Source: Bradyrhizobium sp. CB1015 (GTDB lineage: Bacteria; Pseudomonadota; Alphaproteobacteria; Rhizobiales; Xanthobacteraceae). Taken from it: 64,000 nucleotides of DNA. The position numbers and the translations under genes were made by a program. Where the stretch lies: positions 186,001-250,000 of the forward strand of contig NZ_CP104174.1 of the NCBI RefSeq assembly GCF_025200925.1, given 5' to 3'. The notes under the pieces were generated by a model. It ran no database searches. It had not been told where the DNA came from and saw only the letters and a program-made list of their open reading frames with translations. Of the stretch, positions 52,338 through 62,200 are shown one piece after another (positions within the stretch are counted from its first letter, which is position 1; every line of letters begins with the position of its first letter).

Positions 52338-52424
52338 GTAGCCTGGATGAAGCGAAGCGCAATCCAGGAAAGTCACTCCGCGGAAAGGCCGGCCCCGGAT
52401 TGCGCTTCGCTCCATCCGGGCTAC
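52338..52424. repeat. Dispersed repeat, GTAGCCTGGATG type
   Basis: GTAGCCTGGATGAAGCGAAG and CTTCGCTCCATCCGGGCTAC inverted, with GCGCAATCC / GGATTGCGC inside. Same family as 43385 and 63386. Confidence 0.78.
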
Positions 52425-52433
52425 GGCGCTACG

Positions 52434-53339
52434 TCACTTCTGACATTTCGGGCACCAGAAGGTCGAGCGGCCGTTCTGCACGAACCGCTTGATCATGCCG
52501 CCGCAGCGCGGCGTCGTGCATTTTTCGCCTTCGCGGTCGTAGACCTTGAACGAGTGCTGGAAATAGCCGAGCTCGCCGGTGGTCTGGCGGTGGTCGCGCA
52601 AGCTGGAGCCGCCGGCCTTGATCGCATCGTTCAGCACGGTGTGGATCGCACCGACCAGTCTCTTGGCGTGATCCGTCGGCTCGCCCCCGGCAACGCCCTT
52701 GCGTTGTCCGGCCTTCGTCGACAGTGTCGCCGCAATGCGCCGCGGCGACAGATGCGAGCGGTGCAGCGCCTCACAGACATAGATGTTGCCGAGCCCGGCC
52801 ACCACGCGCTGGTCAAGCAGCGCGGCCTTCAGGCTGGTGGTCTTGCCCTGGCAGGAGCGCGCCAGCATCGCCGCGTCGAATTCGTTGCCGAGCGGTTCGG
52901 GGCCGAGCCCGCGCAGCAGCGGTTCGTCTTCGAGCGCGTTGCGCGCGATCACTTTCATGTAACCGAAACGGCGCGGATCGTTGAAGACGATGTCGGCGCC
53001 TGAGGACATCCGAAACAGCACGTGGTCGTGCGCGGAGTCCTTGGCCTTTGGATAGTGAAACTCGCCGGGCTGAGCCTCGTCGTCGGGCTTGATGACGCGG
53101 AACGAGCCCGACATGCCCAGATGCATCAAGAGCACGTCGCCGGAGGCGAGATCGGCCATGAGATATTTTGCACGGCGCCCCAGGCCCGTGACGACCTGCC
53201 CCTTGAGCCGGGCCACGAAGTCGGGCTGGAACGGAAAGCGCAAATCCGGCCGGCGGGCCTCTGCATTGAGGATTTTCGCACCCTCCATCACGGGCTGAAG
53301 GCCGCGGCGGACGGTCTCGACTTCAGGCAATTCAGGCAT
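52434..53339 (-). CDS. mutM: Formamidopyrimidine-DNA glycosylase MutM (Fpg)
   Basis: 301 residues. N-terminal catalytic Pro-Glu ([13 protein letters not shown]), then [33 protein letters not shown] (H2TH region), and a C-terminal zinc finger with Cys in [10 protein letters not shown] and FWCPKCQ. It removes 8-oxoG and FaPy lesions. Divergent from ubiE, the order usual near dnaA in alphaproteobacteria. Confidence 0.97.
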   Translation of the reverse strand: MPELPEVETVRRGLQPVMEGAKILNAEARRPDLRFPFQPDFVARLKGQVVTGLGRRAKYLMADLASGDVLLMHLGMSGSFRVIKPDDEAQPGEFHYPKAKDSAHDHVLFRMSSGADIVFNDPRRFGYMKVIARNALEDEPLLRGLGPEPLGNEFDAAMLARSCQGKTTSLKAALLDQRVVAGLGNIYVCEALHRSHLSPRRIAATLSTKAGQRKGVAGGEPTDHAKRLVGAIHTVLNDAIKAGGSSLRDHRQTTGELGYFQHSFKVYDREGEKCTTPRCGGMIKRFVQNGRSTFWCPKCQK

Positions 53340-53420
53340 GGTCAGGCATTCACCTTATGAGGGCGGTGTGATAGCGCCATTGCGGCGGGCAGGCTATGGT
53401 CCGCCGAGTGGAGTAGAGTA

Positions 53421-54182
53421 ATGGATCGGCCGGGCGAAACCACGCATTTTGGCTTCAGGGACGTTCCCCTCGGGGACAAGCAGACGCTGGTGAACGATGT
53501 GTTTCACAGCGTGGCGTCGCGCTATGATCTGATGAATGACCTGATGTCCGGTGGCCTGCACCGGGTCTGGAAGGACATCATGATCACCGCGCTGGATCCG
53601 CCCAGGGGCGACCGGCCGTTCGCGCTGCTCGACGTCGCCGGCGGCACCGGCGACATTTCGTTCCGCGCCGCCAAGGCGGCCGGTCCCGGCTTCCACGCCA
53701 CGGTGTGCGACATCAATCCGGACATGCTCGCCGTGGGGCGCGAGCGCGCCGCCAAGCGTCATCTGGACACCCAGGTCGATTTTGTCGAAGGCAACGCCGA
53801 GGCGCTCGGTTTCGCCGACCGCAGCTTCGATGCCTACACGATCGCTTTCGGCATCCGCAACGTGCCGCGGATCGACCTCGCGCTGCGCGAGGCCTATCGC
53901 GTGCTGAGGCCCGGCAGCCGCTTCCTGTGCCTGGAATTCTCCACCGTCGAGATGCCCGGCCTCGACAAGCTCTATGATCTGTTCTCGTTCAAGGTGATCC
54001 CGCCGCTCGGGCGCATGGTCACGGGCGACGCCGAGTCGTACCAATATCTCGTCGAGTCGATCCGCAAGTTTCCGAAGCCCGCCGCCTTCGCCGACATGAT
54101 CCGCGAGGCCGGCTTTGCCCGCGTCAGCTGGCAGACACTCTCCGGCGGCATCGTCGCTCTGCATTCGGGCTGGCGTTTGTGA
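53421..54182 (+). CDS. ubiE: Demethylmenaquinone/2-methoxy-6-polyprenyl-1,4-benzoquinol methylase UbiE
   Basis: 253 residues. [37 protein letters not shown] (in parts), SAM motif [26 protein letters not shown] and [15 protein letters not shown]-methylation step of ubiquinone synthesis. Four-base overlap (GTGA) with ubiB. Confidence 0.96.
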   Translation: MDRPGETTHFGFRDVPLGDKQTLVNDVFHSVASRYDLMNDLMSGGLHRVWKDIMITALDPPRGDRPFALLDVAGGTGDISFRAAKAAGPGFHATVCDINPDMLAVGRERAAKRHLDTQVDFVEGNAEALGFADRSFDAYTIAFGIRNVPRIDLALREAYRVLRPGSRFLCLEFSTVEMPGLDKLYDLFSFKVIPPLGRMVTGDAESYQYLVESIRKFPKPAAFADMIREAGFARVSWQTLSGGIVALHSGWRL

Positions 54183-55753
54183 TCTCTGCTGTCACCCACC
54201 TTGCGCGCCTGATCCGCGCCGCGTTCGTGTTTGCGCGCGAAGGCGTGTTCGGCGCAGTCGATCCGAGCCTGGTGCCGCCGCCGGGGCAACTCGCGCTGAA
54301 GCTGGCGCGCATCGTCGAGCGCCGCGGCGCCAAGCACGGTCCGCGGATCTCGCGCGCGCTGACGCGGATGGGCCCGGCCTATCTCAAGCTCGGCCAATTC
54401 CTGGCAACGCGCCCCGACGTGGTCGGCGTCATCATGGCGCGCGATCTCGAAAGCCTGCAGGACCGCCTGCCGCCGTTTCCGCAGGAGGAAGCCGAGATCA
54501 CGATCGCGACCTCGCTGGAACGGCCGCTGAAGGACGTCTTCGTCAGCTTCGGCCCGCCGGTCGCGGCGGCCTCGATCGCGCAGGTTCATCGCGGCGAGGT
54601 GCTCCGCGACGGCGTCCGCAGGCCGGTCGCGATCAAGGTGCTGAGGCCCAACGTCGCGGCGCGCTTCCGTCGCGATCTCTCCGATTTCTTCTTCGTCGCG
54701 CACAAGGCCGAGGCCTATTCGGCCGAGGCGCGGCGCCTGCGCCTGATCGAGGTGATCAACACCATGTCGCGCTCGGTCGCGATGGAGATGGACCTGCGGC
54801 TCGAAGCCGCCGCGCTGTCGGAGATGGCGGAGAACACGCGCGACGATCCAGATTTCCGCGTGCCCGCCGTCGACTGGGACCGCACCACGCACAACGTGCT
54901 GACGCTGGAGTGGATCGACGGCATCGCGCTCAACGATCACAAGCGCCTCGCAGAGGCACAGGTCGATTTGCCCGATCTCGGCCGCAAAGTGATCCAGAGC
55001 TTTCTGCGCCATGCGCTGCGCGACGGCTTCTTCCACGCCGACATGCATCCGGGAAATTTGTTCCTCGATGATACCGGCCGTCTCGTTGCGGTCGATTTCG
55101 GCATCATGGGCCGGCTCGGCATGAAGGAGCGGCGCTTCCTTGCCGAGATCCTGCTCGGCTTCATCACCCGCGACTACCGCCGCGTTGCCGAGGTGCATTT
55201 CGAGGCGGGCTATGTGCCCGCGCATCATTCGGTGGAGAATTTCGCGCAAGCGATCCGCGCCATCGGCGAGCCCATTCACAACCGCACCGCCGAGGAGATC
55301 TCGATGGCGCGGCTCCTGACGCTGCTACTCGAAGTCACCGGCCTGTTCGACATGAGGACGCGGCCCGAGCTGATCCTGCTGCAGAAGACCATGGTGGTGG
55401 TCGAGGGGGTGGCACGCGGCTTCGATCCCAAGCTCGACATCTGGAGGATCGCCGATCCCGTGGTGCGCGAGTGGATCAAGCGCAATCTCGGACCCATCGG
55501 CCGCATCGAGGGAGCGCTCGCAGGGACCGGGGACATCGCGCGGGTCATGATGCGCCTGCCGGAGATCGCCGAGCGGTCGGTGAAGGTGCTCGAGCAGCTC
55601 GAGACCATGACGCGGGAGGGCATCAGGCTGTCGCCGGAGAGCATCGCGGCGATGGGACGCAGCGAGGGCCGCAAGAACCGCTGGCGCACCGTGGCGCTCT
55701 GGATCATCGCCGCGACCTTCATCGGGATTCTGATCGCTGTCCGGAATCTATGA
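54179..55753 (+). CDS. ubiB: Ubiquinone biosynthesis ABC1-type kinase-like protein UbiB
   Basis: 524 residues. The conserved KxGQ motif [13 protein letters not shown] (about 62-74), [16 protein letters not shown] (A-rich loop), [22 protein letters not shown] (catalytic loop) and [10 protein letters not shown]. One or two membrane helices lie at the C terminus (residues ~500-522, [14 protein letters not shown]). It is an atypical ATPase needed for coenzyme Q. The TGA lies inside the first coaBC operator. Confidence 0.96.
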   Translation: MISAVTHLARLIRAAFVFAREGVFGAVDPSLVPPPGQLALKLARIVERRGAKHGPRISRALTRMGPAYLKLGQFLATRPDVVGVIMARDLESLQDRLPPFPQEEAEITIATSLERPLKDVFVSFGPPVAAASIAQVHRGEVLRDGVRRPVAIKVLRPNVAARFRRDLSDFFFVAHKAEAYSAEARRLRLIEVINTMSRSVAMEMDLRLEAAALSEMAENTRDDPDFRVPAVDWDRTTHNVLTLEWIDGIALNDHKRLAEAQVDLPDLGRKVIQSFLRHALRDGFFHADMHPGNLFLDDTGRLVAVDFGIMGRLGMKERRFLAEILLGFITRDYRRVAEVHFEAGYVPAHHSVENFAQAIRAIGEPIHNRTAEEISMARLLTLLLEVTGLFDMRTRPELILLQKTMVVVEGVARGFDPKLDIWRIADPVVREWIKRNLGPIGRIEGALAGTGDIARVMMRLPEIAERSVKVLEQLETMTREGIRLSPESIAAMGRSEGRKNRWRTVALWIIAATFIGILIAVRNL

Positions 55754-55767
55754 TTGCATTGCAATCA
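55751..55767. promoter_or_regulatory. coaBC operator 1, TGATTGCATTGCAATCA
   Basis: A 17-bp palindrome with 8-bp arms around one base. It begins at the ubiB stop codon (TGA) and covers a possible -35 TTGCAT (55754-55759). The half-site TGATTGCA differs in one base from the FitA half-site TGATAGCA. Confidence 0.7.
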
Positions 55768-55773
55768 CGCAAG

Positions 55774-55790
55774 TGATAGCATCGCTATCA
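55774..55790. promoter_or_regulatory. coaBC operator 2, TGATAGCATCGCTATCA
   Basis: A 17-bp palindrome with 7-bp arms around three bases, centre 23 bases from the centre of operator 1. It covers the possible -10 TAGCAT (55777-55782) and ends 19 bases before the coaBC ATG. It contains TGATAGCA exactly as in the reported FitA site. Confidence 0.75.
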
Positions 55791-55809
55791 TTCCGTGCCG
55801 GAGGGCGTC

Positions 55810-57258
55810 ATGGCAAGCCTGACCATCCGCAAGCTCGACGACGCCGTCAAAACCTATCTGCGGCTGCGCTCGGCCAAGAACCACCGGTCGGTCGAGGAGG
55901 AGGTCCGGGTCATCCTGCGGGAGCTGATCGAGGGCCGCGAGGAGCCGCTGACGCCGTTTGCGGTGCCGCCGGCCGTGTCCGCCCCGACGCCTCAGCGCAC
56001 TGGCGCCCTTCCCGAGGCCAGCGTCACCCTGATCATCGGCGGCGGGATCGCAGCCTATAAGTCGCTCGACCTGATCCGCAGGCTGAAGGAGCGCCGCATC
56101 GAGGTGCGCTGCGTGCTGACCAAGGCGGCTCAGCAATTCGTGACGCCGCTGGCCGCGAGCGCACTCTCGCATGAGCGCGTCTACACGGACTTGTTCGACC
56201 CGCAGAGCGAGTTCGACGCCGGCCATATTCGCCTCGCGCGCGACTGCGACCTGATCGTGGTGGCGCCGGCGACGGCCGACCTGATGGCGAAGATGGCGAA
56301 CGGTCATGCCGACGATCTCGCCAGCGCCATCCTGCTTGCGACCAACCGCAAGGTGCTGCTGGCGCCGGCGATGAATCCGCTGATGTGGAGCAACGCGGCG
56401 ACGCGCCGCAACGTCGCCCAGCTCCAGCGCGACGGCGTGGTGCTGATCGGCCCGAACGCGGGCGAGATGGCCGAAGCCGGCGAAGCCGGAACGGGCCGCA
56501 TGTCGGAAGCCATCGAGATCGCCAATGCCGCCGAACGGCTGCTGCGGCCGCCGATGCCGAAGCCGCTCGCCGGCAAGCGCGTGCTGATCACCGCCGGTCC
56601 CACCCACGAGGCGATCGACCCGGTGCGCTACATCGCCAACCGCTCCTCCGGCAAGCAGGGCTTTGCCATCGCCGCCGCTGCGCAGGCCGCGGGTGCGGAG
56701 GTTACTCTGGTGAGCGGCCCGGTCGACCTCGACGATCCCCCGGGCGTGACAGTGAAGCATGTCGAATCGGCGCGGCAGATGCTGGAGCAGGTCAGAGCCG
56801 CGCTCCCTGCCGACGTCGCGATCTTCGCCGCCGCGGTCGCCGACTGGCGCGTCGCCAATGAGGGCGAGCAGAAGCTGAAGAAGACCGCAGGCAGCATGCC
56901 GCCGCTTCAGCTCGTCGAGAACCCCGACATCCTCGCCACGATCTCCAAGCTTACCGACAAGCGCCCGAGGCTGGTGATCGGCTTTGCCGCCGAGACCGAG
57001 CACCTCATCGACAACGCCAAAGCGAAATTCGCGCGCAAGGGCTGCGACTGGATCGTCGCCAACGACGTCTCGCCCGCCACCGGGGTGATGGGCGGCGACC
57101 GCAACACGGTCCACCTGCTCAGCCGCAAAAACGGTGCACAGGACGGCGAGATTGCAGTTGATTCCTGGCCGGCGATGACCAAGGAACAGGTCGCCATCGA
57201 ACTGGTCGCGCATATTGCGAAAAGCGTGACCGGCAAATCCCTGGAGTCCGCATCTTGA
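55810..57258 (+). CDS. coaBC: FitA-type ribbon-helix-helix domain fused to CoaBC (phosphopantothenoylcysteine synthetase/decarboxylase)
   Basis: 482 residues from ATG 55810 (GGAGGG upstream; GTG 55795 is an alternative). Residues 1-45, [20 protein letters not shown] then [17 protein letters not shown], closely resemble gonococcal FitA, including the DNA-contacting strand with Arg7. A Pro-rich linker (46-70) leads to CoaC (71-245: [36 protein letters not shown] with the catalytic His139, APAMNPLMW) and CoaB (255-480: [25 protein letters not shown]). It joins cysteine to phosphopantothenate and decarboxylates the product on the route to CoA. The clamp residues 218-231 ([14 protein letters not shown]) lack the usual cysteine. 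dut overlaps by 4 bases. Confidence 0.93.
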   Translation: MASLTIRKLDDAVKTYLRLRSAKNHRSVEEEVRVILRELIEGREEPLTPFAVPPAVSAPTPQRTGALPEASVTLIIGGGIAAYKSLDLIRRLKERRIEVRCVLTKAAQQFVTPLAASALSHERVYTDLFDPQSEFDAGHIRLARDCDLIVVAPATADLMAKMANGHADDLASAILLATNRKVLLAPAMNPLMWSNAATRRNVAQLQRDGVVLIGPNAGEMAEAGEAGTGRMSEAIEIANAAERLLRPPMPKPLAGKRVLITAGPTHEAIDPVRYIANRSSGKQGFAIAAAAQAAGAEVTLVSGPVDLDDPPGVTVKHVESARQMLEQVRAALPADVAIFAAAVADWRVANEGEQKLKKTAGSMPPLQLVENPDILATISKLTDKRPRLVIGFAAETEHLIDNAKAKFARKGCDWIVANDVSPATGVMGGDRNTVHLLSRKNGAQDGEIAVDSWPAMTKEQVAIELVAHIAKSVTGKSLESAS

Positions 57259-57713
57259 GCACGAAGGTTACCGTCGAGCTGCAACGTCTCGCCCACGCTG
57301 AAGGCCTGCCGCTGCCGGTCTATCAGACCAGCGAGGCCGCCGGCCTCGATCTGATGGCCGCGGTGCCGAACGACGAGCCCATGACGCTCGCGCCTGGCCA
57401 ATATGCGCTGGTGCCGACGGGGCTCGCGATCGCCTTGCCGCCCGGGTACGAGGCGCAGGTGCGGCCGCGTTCGGGGCTGGCGGCCAAGCACGGCGTCACC
57501 GTGCTGAATTCGCCGGGCACGATCGATGCGGACTACCGCGGCGAGATCAAGGTGATCCTGATCAATCACGGCACCGCCCCTTTCGTGATCAAGCGCGGCG
57601 AGCGCATCGCGCAGATGGTGATCGCCCCCGTGGTGCAGGCCGCGCTGGTTCCCGTCGCCACCTTGTCAGCGACCGATCGCGGCGCCGGCGGTTTTGGTTC
57701 GACCGGACGCTAG
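57255..57713 (+). CDS. dut: dUTP diphosphatase (dUTPase)
   Basis: 152 residues. The five dUTPase motifs: [47 protein letters not shown] and the C-terminal P-loop-like GGFGSTGR. It lowers dUTP and makes dUMP. Four-base overlap with coaBC, so transcription and any autoregulation are shared. Confidence 0.97.
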   Translation: MSTKVTVELQRLAHAEGLPLPVYQTSEAAGLDLMAAVPNDEPMTLAPGQYALVPTGLAIALPPGYEAQVRPRSGLAAKHGVTVLNSPGTIDADYRGEIKVILINHGTAPFVIKRGERIAQMVIAPVVQAALVPVATLSATDRGAGGFGSTGR

Positions 57714-57721
57714 CTTTCTTG

Positions 57722-57848
57722 CCTCTCCCGCTTGCGGGAGAGGCCGTCGCGCTCGCAGAGCGCGGCGGGTGAGGGTTTTCTCCTCTGGGGGATTGGCCCA
57801 TCGCGGAGACACCTTCTCCCCAACCCTCCCCCGCAAGCGGGGGAAGGA
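57722..57848. repeat. Dispersed repeat, CCTCTCCCGCTTGCGGGAGAGG type
   Basis: CCTCTCCCGC-TT-GCGGGAGAGG then, after ~70 bases, CCCTCCCCCGC-AA-GCGGGGGAAGG, inverted. Same family as 37077-37192. It follows dut and could end transcription. Confidence 0.8.
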
Positions 57849-58080
57849 GCGCACCGGCATCGTGGCAGGCAATCCGCCTGACACGCTAAATCACGGTAAT
57901 CCCAGGCGAAATCATCCGCAGAATCACGTGCGTTGGAACAACACGCGGGGCATTTTTGTGGGGCCGCCTTTGCGTTCACGATCTGGACTCTTACCGGCGG
58001 AGTCGCGGTGAGGGTATTGTCTTTTGATTCGCGCGCGACGGGGGTCGCCGCGCGTCAATTCGTGCGGTCTTGGGGCAACT
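57849..58080. other. dut-divL spacer
   Basis: 232 bases with no supported gene. In-frame upstream extensions of the next gene start at 58024 but the ATG at 58081 looks better. It should contain the divL promoter; I cannot pick one with confidence. Confidence 0.4.
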
Positions 58081-60585
58081 ATGTCAGGCGTGATCGTGTC
58101 GATGCGTCGGACGCTGCTGTCGTGCACATCGCTGGCGCGCAACGGCTTGGTGGGAGGCGCTCTCGCAGCGCTGCTGCCGGCTGCGCCGGCCGAGGCCGCC
58201 GACCTCATCGACACCCTTTCCCTCGTGATGGATTTCAACCGGCAGGAACTTGCGGTGCTCGCCACCGCGCTGGCGCTGCTCGGCTTTTCGGTCCTGGCCG
58301 CGATCCTGTTGATGCGCACTCGGGTGCGCACTGCGAAGAACGAGGCGCGGCTGCGCGCGCGGATCGGGGAACTGCAACTTCAGGCCGACCGCTTCGGCGC
58401 GCTGCTGTTCGCCGAGCCGCAGATCCTGATCTCGTGGCCCGCCGGCGACAACCGCGCGCAGATTTCCGGCGACATCGCGATGGTGCTGCCGCGCGATTCC
58501 TCGCCGCAGCGCGTGCTGGCGTTCGGAACCTGGCTGCCGCCGGAACCGGCGCTGCAGATGGACCATGCCGTCGATGCGCTGCGCGAGCGCGGCGACGGGT
58601 TCCAGCTGACACTGACCACCGCGCACGGCCATATGCTGGAAGCGATCGGGCGCGCCATCGGCGGCCAGGCCATCGTCCGCATTCGCGAGCTCTCGGGCCT
58701 CCGCCGCGAACTCGCCGAGACCCATCTGCGCTACAAGGCGCTCTCCGACGAGACTGAGATGCTTCGTGGCTTTGCCGCGGCCGCACCGTGGCCGATCTGG
58801 GCAAAGGGGGAGAACGGCGCCCTGACCTACGCCAACCCGGCCTATGTGCGCGCCACCGAGGCGACCAGCGCCATCGATGCCCAGGAGCGCAAGCTGGAGC
58901 TGCTCGACAGTGCCGACCGCACCGCGATGGAGCGGGGGCTGAAGGACGCGGCCGGCTTCACCTCGCGGCTGCCGATCGTGATCGGCGGCGAGCGGCGCAT
59001 CTACGACGTGCGCGCCGTCAATGTCGGCAGCGGCAGCGTCGGCGTCGCCATCGATGCCAGCGAGGCGGATGCGCTGAGCTCGGCGCTGGTGCGCATGGCG
59101 GAGGCGCACCGCCGCACGCTCGACCAGCTCTCCTCCGGCGTGGCCGTGTTCGACGGCCAGCGGCGCCTTGCCTTCTACAACGATTCCTATCGCCGGCTGT
59201 GGGATCTCGATCGCAACTTCCTCGACGCCCATCCGGACGATTCCAGCGTGCTCGACCAGCTCCGCGCCGCGCGCAAATTACCGGAGCAGCCGGATTTCCG
59301 TGCCTGGAAGGCCAAGCTGCACGAGGCCTATCGCGCGGTCGAGACCGCGAAGGAGACCTGGTATCTGCCTGACGGCCGCGCGCTCTCGGTCGTCACCACG
59401 CCGAACCCCGAGGGCGGCGTGACCTATCTGTTCGACGACGTCACCGAGAGCCTCGACCTCGCCCGCCGCTTCGACGGTCTGATCCGCGTCCAGCGCGAGA
59501 CGCTGGATAGCCTGGCCGAGGGCGTCGCGGTGTTCGGCAGCAACGGCAAGGCGCAGCTGTTCAACCCGGCCTTCGTCCGGATGTGGAAGCTGTCGAGCGA
59601 TGCCATGCGCGACGAGCCGCATATCCAGACCGTCGAAGGCTGGTGCCATCAGCTGTTCGACGATCCGCAAGTCTGGCGCCAGATCCGCGAGGCCATCACC
59701 TCGATCGAGAACCGCGCCGACGTGCCGCTGAAGCTGGAGCGCAAGGACGGCAGCGTGCTCGACGGCATGATCCGGCCGCTGCCCGACGGCGCCACCATGC
59801 TGACGTTCCAGGACATCACCGACACCGAGAATGTCGAGCGCGCACTGCGCGAGCGCAACGAGGCGCTGGAGGCGGCCGACCAGATGAAGGTGGATTTCGT
59901 CCACCACGTCTCCTACGAGCTGCGCTCGCCGCTCACCACCATCATCGGCTTCGCGCATTTCCTCAGCGATCCCTCGACCGGACCGCTGACGCCGAAGCAG
60001 GCCGAATATCTCGATTACGTCACCAAGTCGACCAACGCGCTGCTCGCGCTGACCAACAACATCCTGGATCTCGCCACCATCGACGCCGGCGCGATGAAGC
60101 TGGAACTCGGGCAGGTCGACGTCAGCAAGGCCATCGAGCTTGCCGCCGAGGGCATCCAGGACCGGCTCGCCACCGACCGCATCCGCCTCAAGGTCGAGAT
60201 CGCGCCCGATGTCGGCAGCTTCGTCGGCGACGAGAAGCGCGTGGTGCAGGTGCTCTATAACCTCCTCGCCAACGCCGTCGGGTTTTCTCCACAGGATTCC
60301 ACCGTCGGCATCAGCGCGCGGCGCACCGAACGCAGCGTGGTCTTCACCGTGACAGATTCGGGCCCTGGAATACCCGCCGACATGAAGGACAAGGTGTTCA
60401 ACTGGTTCGAAAGCCGCTCGCAGGGCTCGCGTCATCGCGGCGCCGGGCTCGGCCTGTCGCTGGTGCGCTCCTTCGTCGAGCTGCATGGCGGCAAGGTTCG
60501 GGTGGATTCGATCGTCGGCAGGGGCACGGTCGTGATCTGCGATTTCCCGACCGACCAGGCGGCGCATCGCGACGCCGCCGAATGA
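58081..60585 (+). CDS. divL: DivL-like sensor kinase with tyrosine phospho-site
   Basis: 834 residues from ATG 58081. A first hydrophobic stretch (20-38) and a membrane helix (57-78), then three to four PAS-like domains (about 230-580: AAAPWPIWAKGENGALTYANPAYV, SSGVAVFDGQRRLAFYNDSYRRLWDLD, GVAVFGSNGKAQLFNPAFVRMW), then the HisKA domain VDFVHHVSYELRSPLTTIIGF where the phospho-acceptor histidine is Tyr612, as in Caulobacter DivL. ATPase: NLLANAVGFS, DSGPGIP, GAGLGLSLV. DivL controls CckA and so CtrA and the cell cycle. Followed by tsaE as in Caulobacter. Confidence 0.92.
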   Translation: MSGVIVSMRRTLLSCTSLARNGLVGGALAALLPAAPAEAADLIDTLSLVMDFNRQELAVLATALALLGFSVLAAILLMRTRVRTAKNEARLRARIGELQLQADRFGALLFAEPQILISWPAGDNRAQISGDIAMVLPRDSSPQRVLAFGTWLPPEPALQMDHAVDALRERGDGFQLTLTTAHGHMLEAIGRAIGGQAIVRIRELSGLRRELAETHLRYKALSDETEMLRGFAAAAPWPIWAKGENGALTYANPAYVRATEATSAIDAQERKLELLDSADRTAMERGLKDAAGFTSRLPIVIGGERRIYDVRAVNVGSGSVGVAIDASEADALSSALVRMAEAHRRTLDQLSSGVAVFDGQRRLAFYNDSYRRLWDLDRNFLDAHPDDSSVLDQLRAARKLPEQPDFRAWKAKLHEAYRAVETAKETWYLPDGRALSVVTTPNPEGGVTYLFDDVTESLDLARRFDGLIRVQRETLDSLAEGVAVFGSNGKAQLFNPAFVRMWKLSSDAMRDEPHIQTVEGWCHQLFDDPQVWRQIREAITSIENRADVPLKLERKDGSVLDGMIRPLPDGATMLTFQDITDTENVERALRERNEALEAADQMKVDFVHHVSYELRSPLTTIIGFAHFLSDPSTGPLTPKQAEYLDYVTKSTNALLALTNNILDLATIDAGAMKLELGQVDVSKAIELAAEGIQDRLATDRIRLKVEIAPDVGSFVGDEKRVVQVLYNLLANAVGFSPQDSTVGISARRTERSVVFTVTDSGPGIPADMKDKVFNWFESRSQGSRHRGAGLGLSLVRSFVELHGGKVRVDSIVGRGTVVICDFPTDQAAHRDAAE

Positions 60586-62114
60586 CGGAAACAACCACAT
60601 TCTCCGTCGCGCTTCACAACGAGACGGCCACGGCACAGCTGATGGCCGACCTCGCGCTGCTGGTCGGTCCCGGTGACGTCATCACCCTGACCGGCGATCT
60701 CGGTGCCGGCAAGACCGCGGCGGCGCGCAGCCTGATCCGCTATCTCGCCGGCGATGACGTGCTGGAAGTGCCGAGTCCCACTTTCACGCTGGTACAGGGC
60801 TACGAGCTGCCGCCCTTCCCGGTGCTGCATGCCGATCTCTACCGTGTCGAGGACGAGAGCGAGCTCGAGGAGATCGGGCTGTCGCCGCTGCCCGATGCCA
60901 CGCTGGTGCTAATCGAATGGCCGGAGCGCGCCCCATCGGCGATGCCACAGGACCGCATCGACATCGCGCTGACGCACCGGCCGGCGCTGGGCTCGAACGC
61001 GCGTGCCGCCGACATCACCGGCCATGGCAAGGGCGCCGCGCAAGTCGCGCGGCTGAAGGCGCTGCGCGAATTCCTCGAGGCATCCGGCTACATCGATGCG
61101 ACGCGCAAGCGCATGGCCGGCGACGCCTCGACACGCTCCTATGCGCGGCTGCTGCGCGATGAGGAAATCGTCATCCTCATGAACTTTCCGCAGCGGCCCG
61201 ATGGCGCCGCGCTCTACGACGGAAAATCCTACAGCGCTGCGGTGCATCTGGCCGAGAACGTAAAGCCCTTCGTCGCGATCGATGAAGGTCTGCGCGCCCA
61301 GGGAATCTCGGCGCCGGCCATCCACCATTCCGATCTCGACCATGGCTTCCTGATCACCGAGGATTTCGGCAGCGAGGGCGTGATCGAAGGCGATCCGCCG
61401 CGACCGATTCTCGAGCGCTACGAAGCCGCGACCGACGTGCTGGCAATGCTGCACGGCAAGGCGCTCCCGGAGACGCTGCCGCTGGACGGGCAAACCTACG
61501 CGATCCCGGTCTTCGACGTCGAGGCGCTGGTGATCGAGATCGGGCTGATGCCGGAATGGTATCTGCCCGATCGCAACGCGCCGCTGAGCGACGAGACGCG
61601 CGGCGAATTTTTCGCGATGTGGCGCGAATTGCTGAAGAGGCCGCTGGCGGCGCCGAAGACGTGGATCATCCGCGACTATCACTCGCCCAATCTGATCTGG
61701 CTCGGCGAGCGCAGCGGCATCGAACGCGTCGGTGTGATCGATTTTCAGGACACCGTGCTGGGGCCGCAATCCTACGACGTGGTGTCGCTGCTCCAGGACG
61801 CCCGCATCGACGTGCCCGAGACCATCGAGTTGACGCTGCTGTCGCGCTACATCAAGGCGCGGCGGGCGCAGGATACGAGCTTCGACGCCGCCGGCTTCGC
61901 CGAGCTCTACGCGATCATGTCGGCGCAGCGGAACACGCGCCTGCTCGGCACCTTCGCCCGGCTCAACCGCCGCGACGGCAAGCCGCATTATCTGCGCCAC
62001 CAGCCGCGGATCTGGACCTATCTCCAGCGCTCGCTGGCGCATCCCGCGCTCAGCCATCTGCGCGATTGGTATCTCGCCAACGTGCCGGCGCCCCAAAGCC
62101 CGCCGCAGGCCTGA
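60582..62114 (+). CDS. tsaE: TsaE ATPase fused to AmgK-like phosphotransferase
   Basis: 510 residues. Residues 1-150: TsaE with Walker A GDLGAGKTAAAR (38-49), SPTFTLVQGY and HADLYRVED. Residues ~165-500: aminoglycoside-phosphotransferase fold with RMAGDASTRSYARL, IIRDYHSPNLIWL (catalytic loop) and GVIDFQDTVLGPQSYDVVSLLQD, the pattern of the MurNAc/GlcNAc anomeric kinase AmgK. Thus t6A tRNA modification and cell-wall sugar recycling are on one polypeptide. Four-base overlap with divL. MurU, AmgK's pathway partner, is the next gene but one. Confidence 0.92.
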   Translation: MTETTTFSVALHNETATAQLMADLALLVGPGDVITLTGDLGAGKTAAARSLIRYLAGDDVLEVPSPTFTLVQGYELPPFPVLHADLYRVEDESELEEIGLSPLPDATLVLIEWPERAPSAMPQDRIDIALTHRPALGSNARAADITGHGKGAAQVARLKALREFLEASGYIDATRKRMAGDASTRSYARLLRDEEIVILMNFPQRPDGAALYDGKSYSAAVHLAENVKPFVAIDEGLRAQGISAPAIHHSDLDHGFLITEDFGSEGVIEGDPPRPILERYEAATDVLAMLHGKALPETLPLDGQTYAIPVFDVEALVIEIGLMPEWYLPDRNAPLSDETRGEFFAMWRELLKRPLAAPKTWIIRDYHSPNLIWLGERSGIERVGVIDFQDTVLGPQSYDVVSLLQDARIDVPETIELTLLSRYIKARRAQDTSFDAAGFAELYAIMSAQRNTRLLGTFARLNRRDGKPHYLRHQPRIWTYLQRSLAHPALSHLRDWYLANVPAPQSPPQA

Positions 62115-62200
62115 TTCGGGGCCGATTTACCGGCTGTTAGCCAAGACCTCGGTATTCTTGCGCCGAGGCAGCCGGGTCATTACGGGGCTGGAGCGGGCAG

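Noticed and set aside
55751..55790. The two coaBC palindromes as a transcription terminator after ubiB
   Set aside because: Short arms, A/T-rich, no following T-tract, and the first begins at the ubiB stop codon itself; they look like operators.
55795..55809. GTG 55795 as coaBC start
   Set aside because: ATG 55810 has GGAGGG upstream and gives the FitA-like MASLTIR start, so I prefer it.
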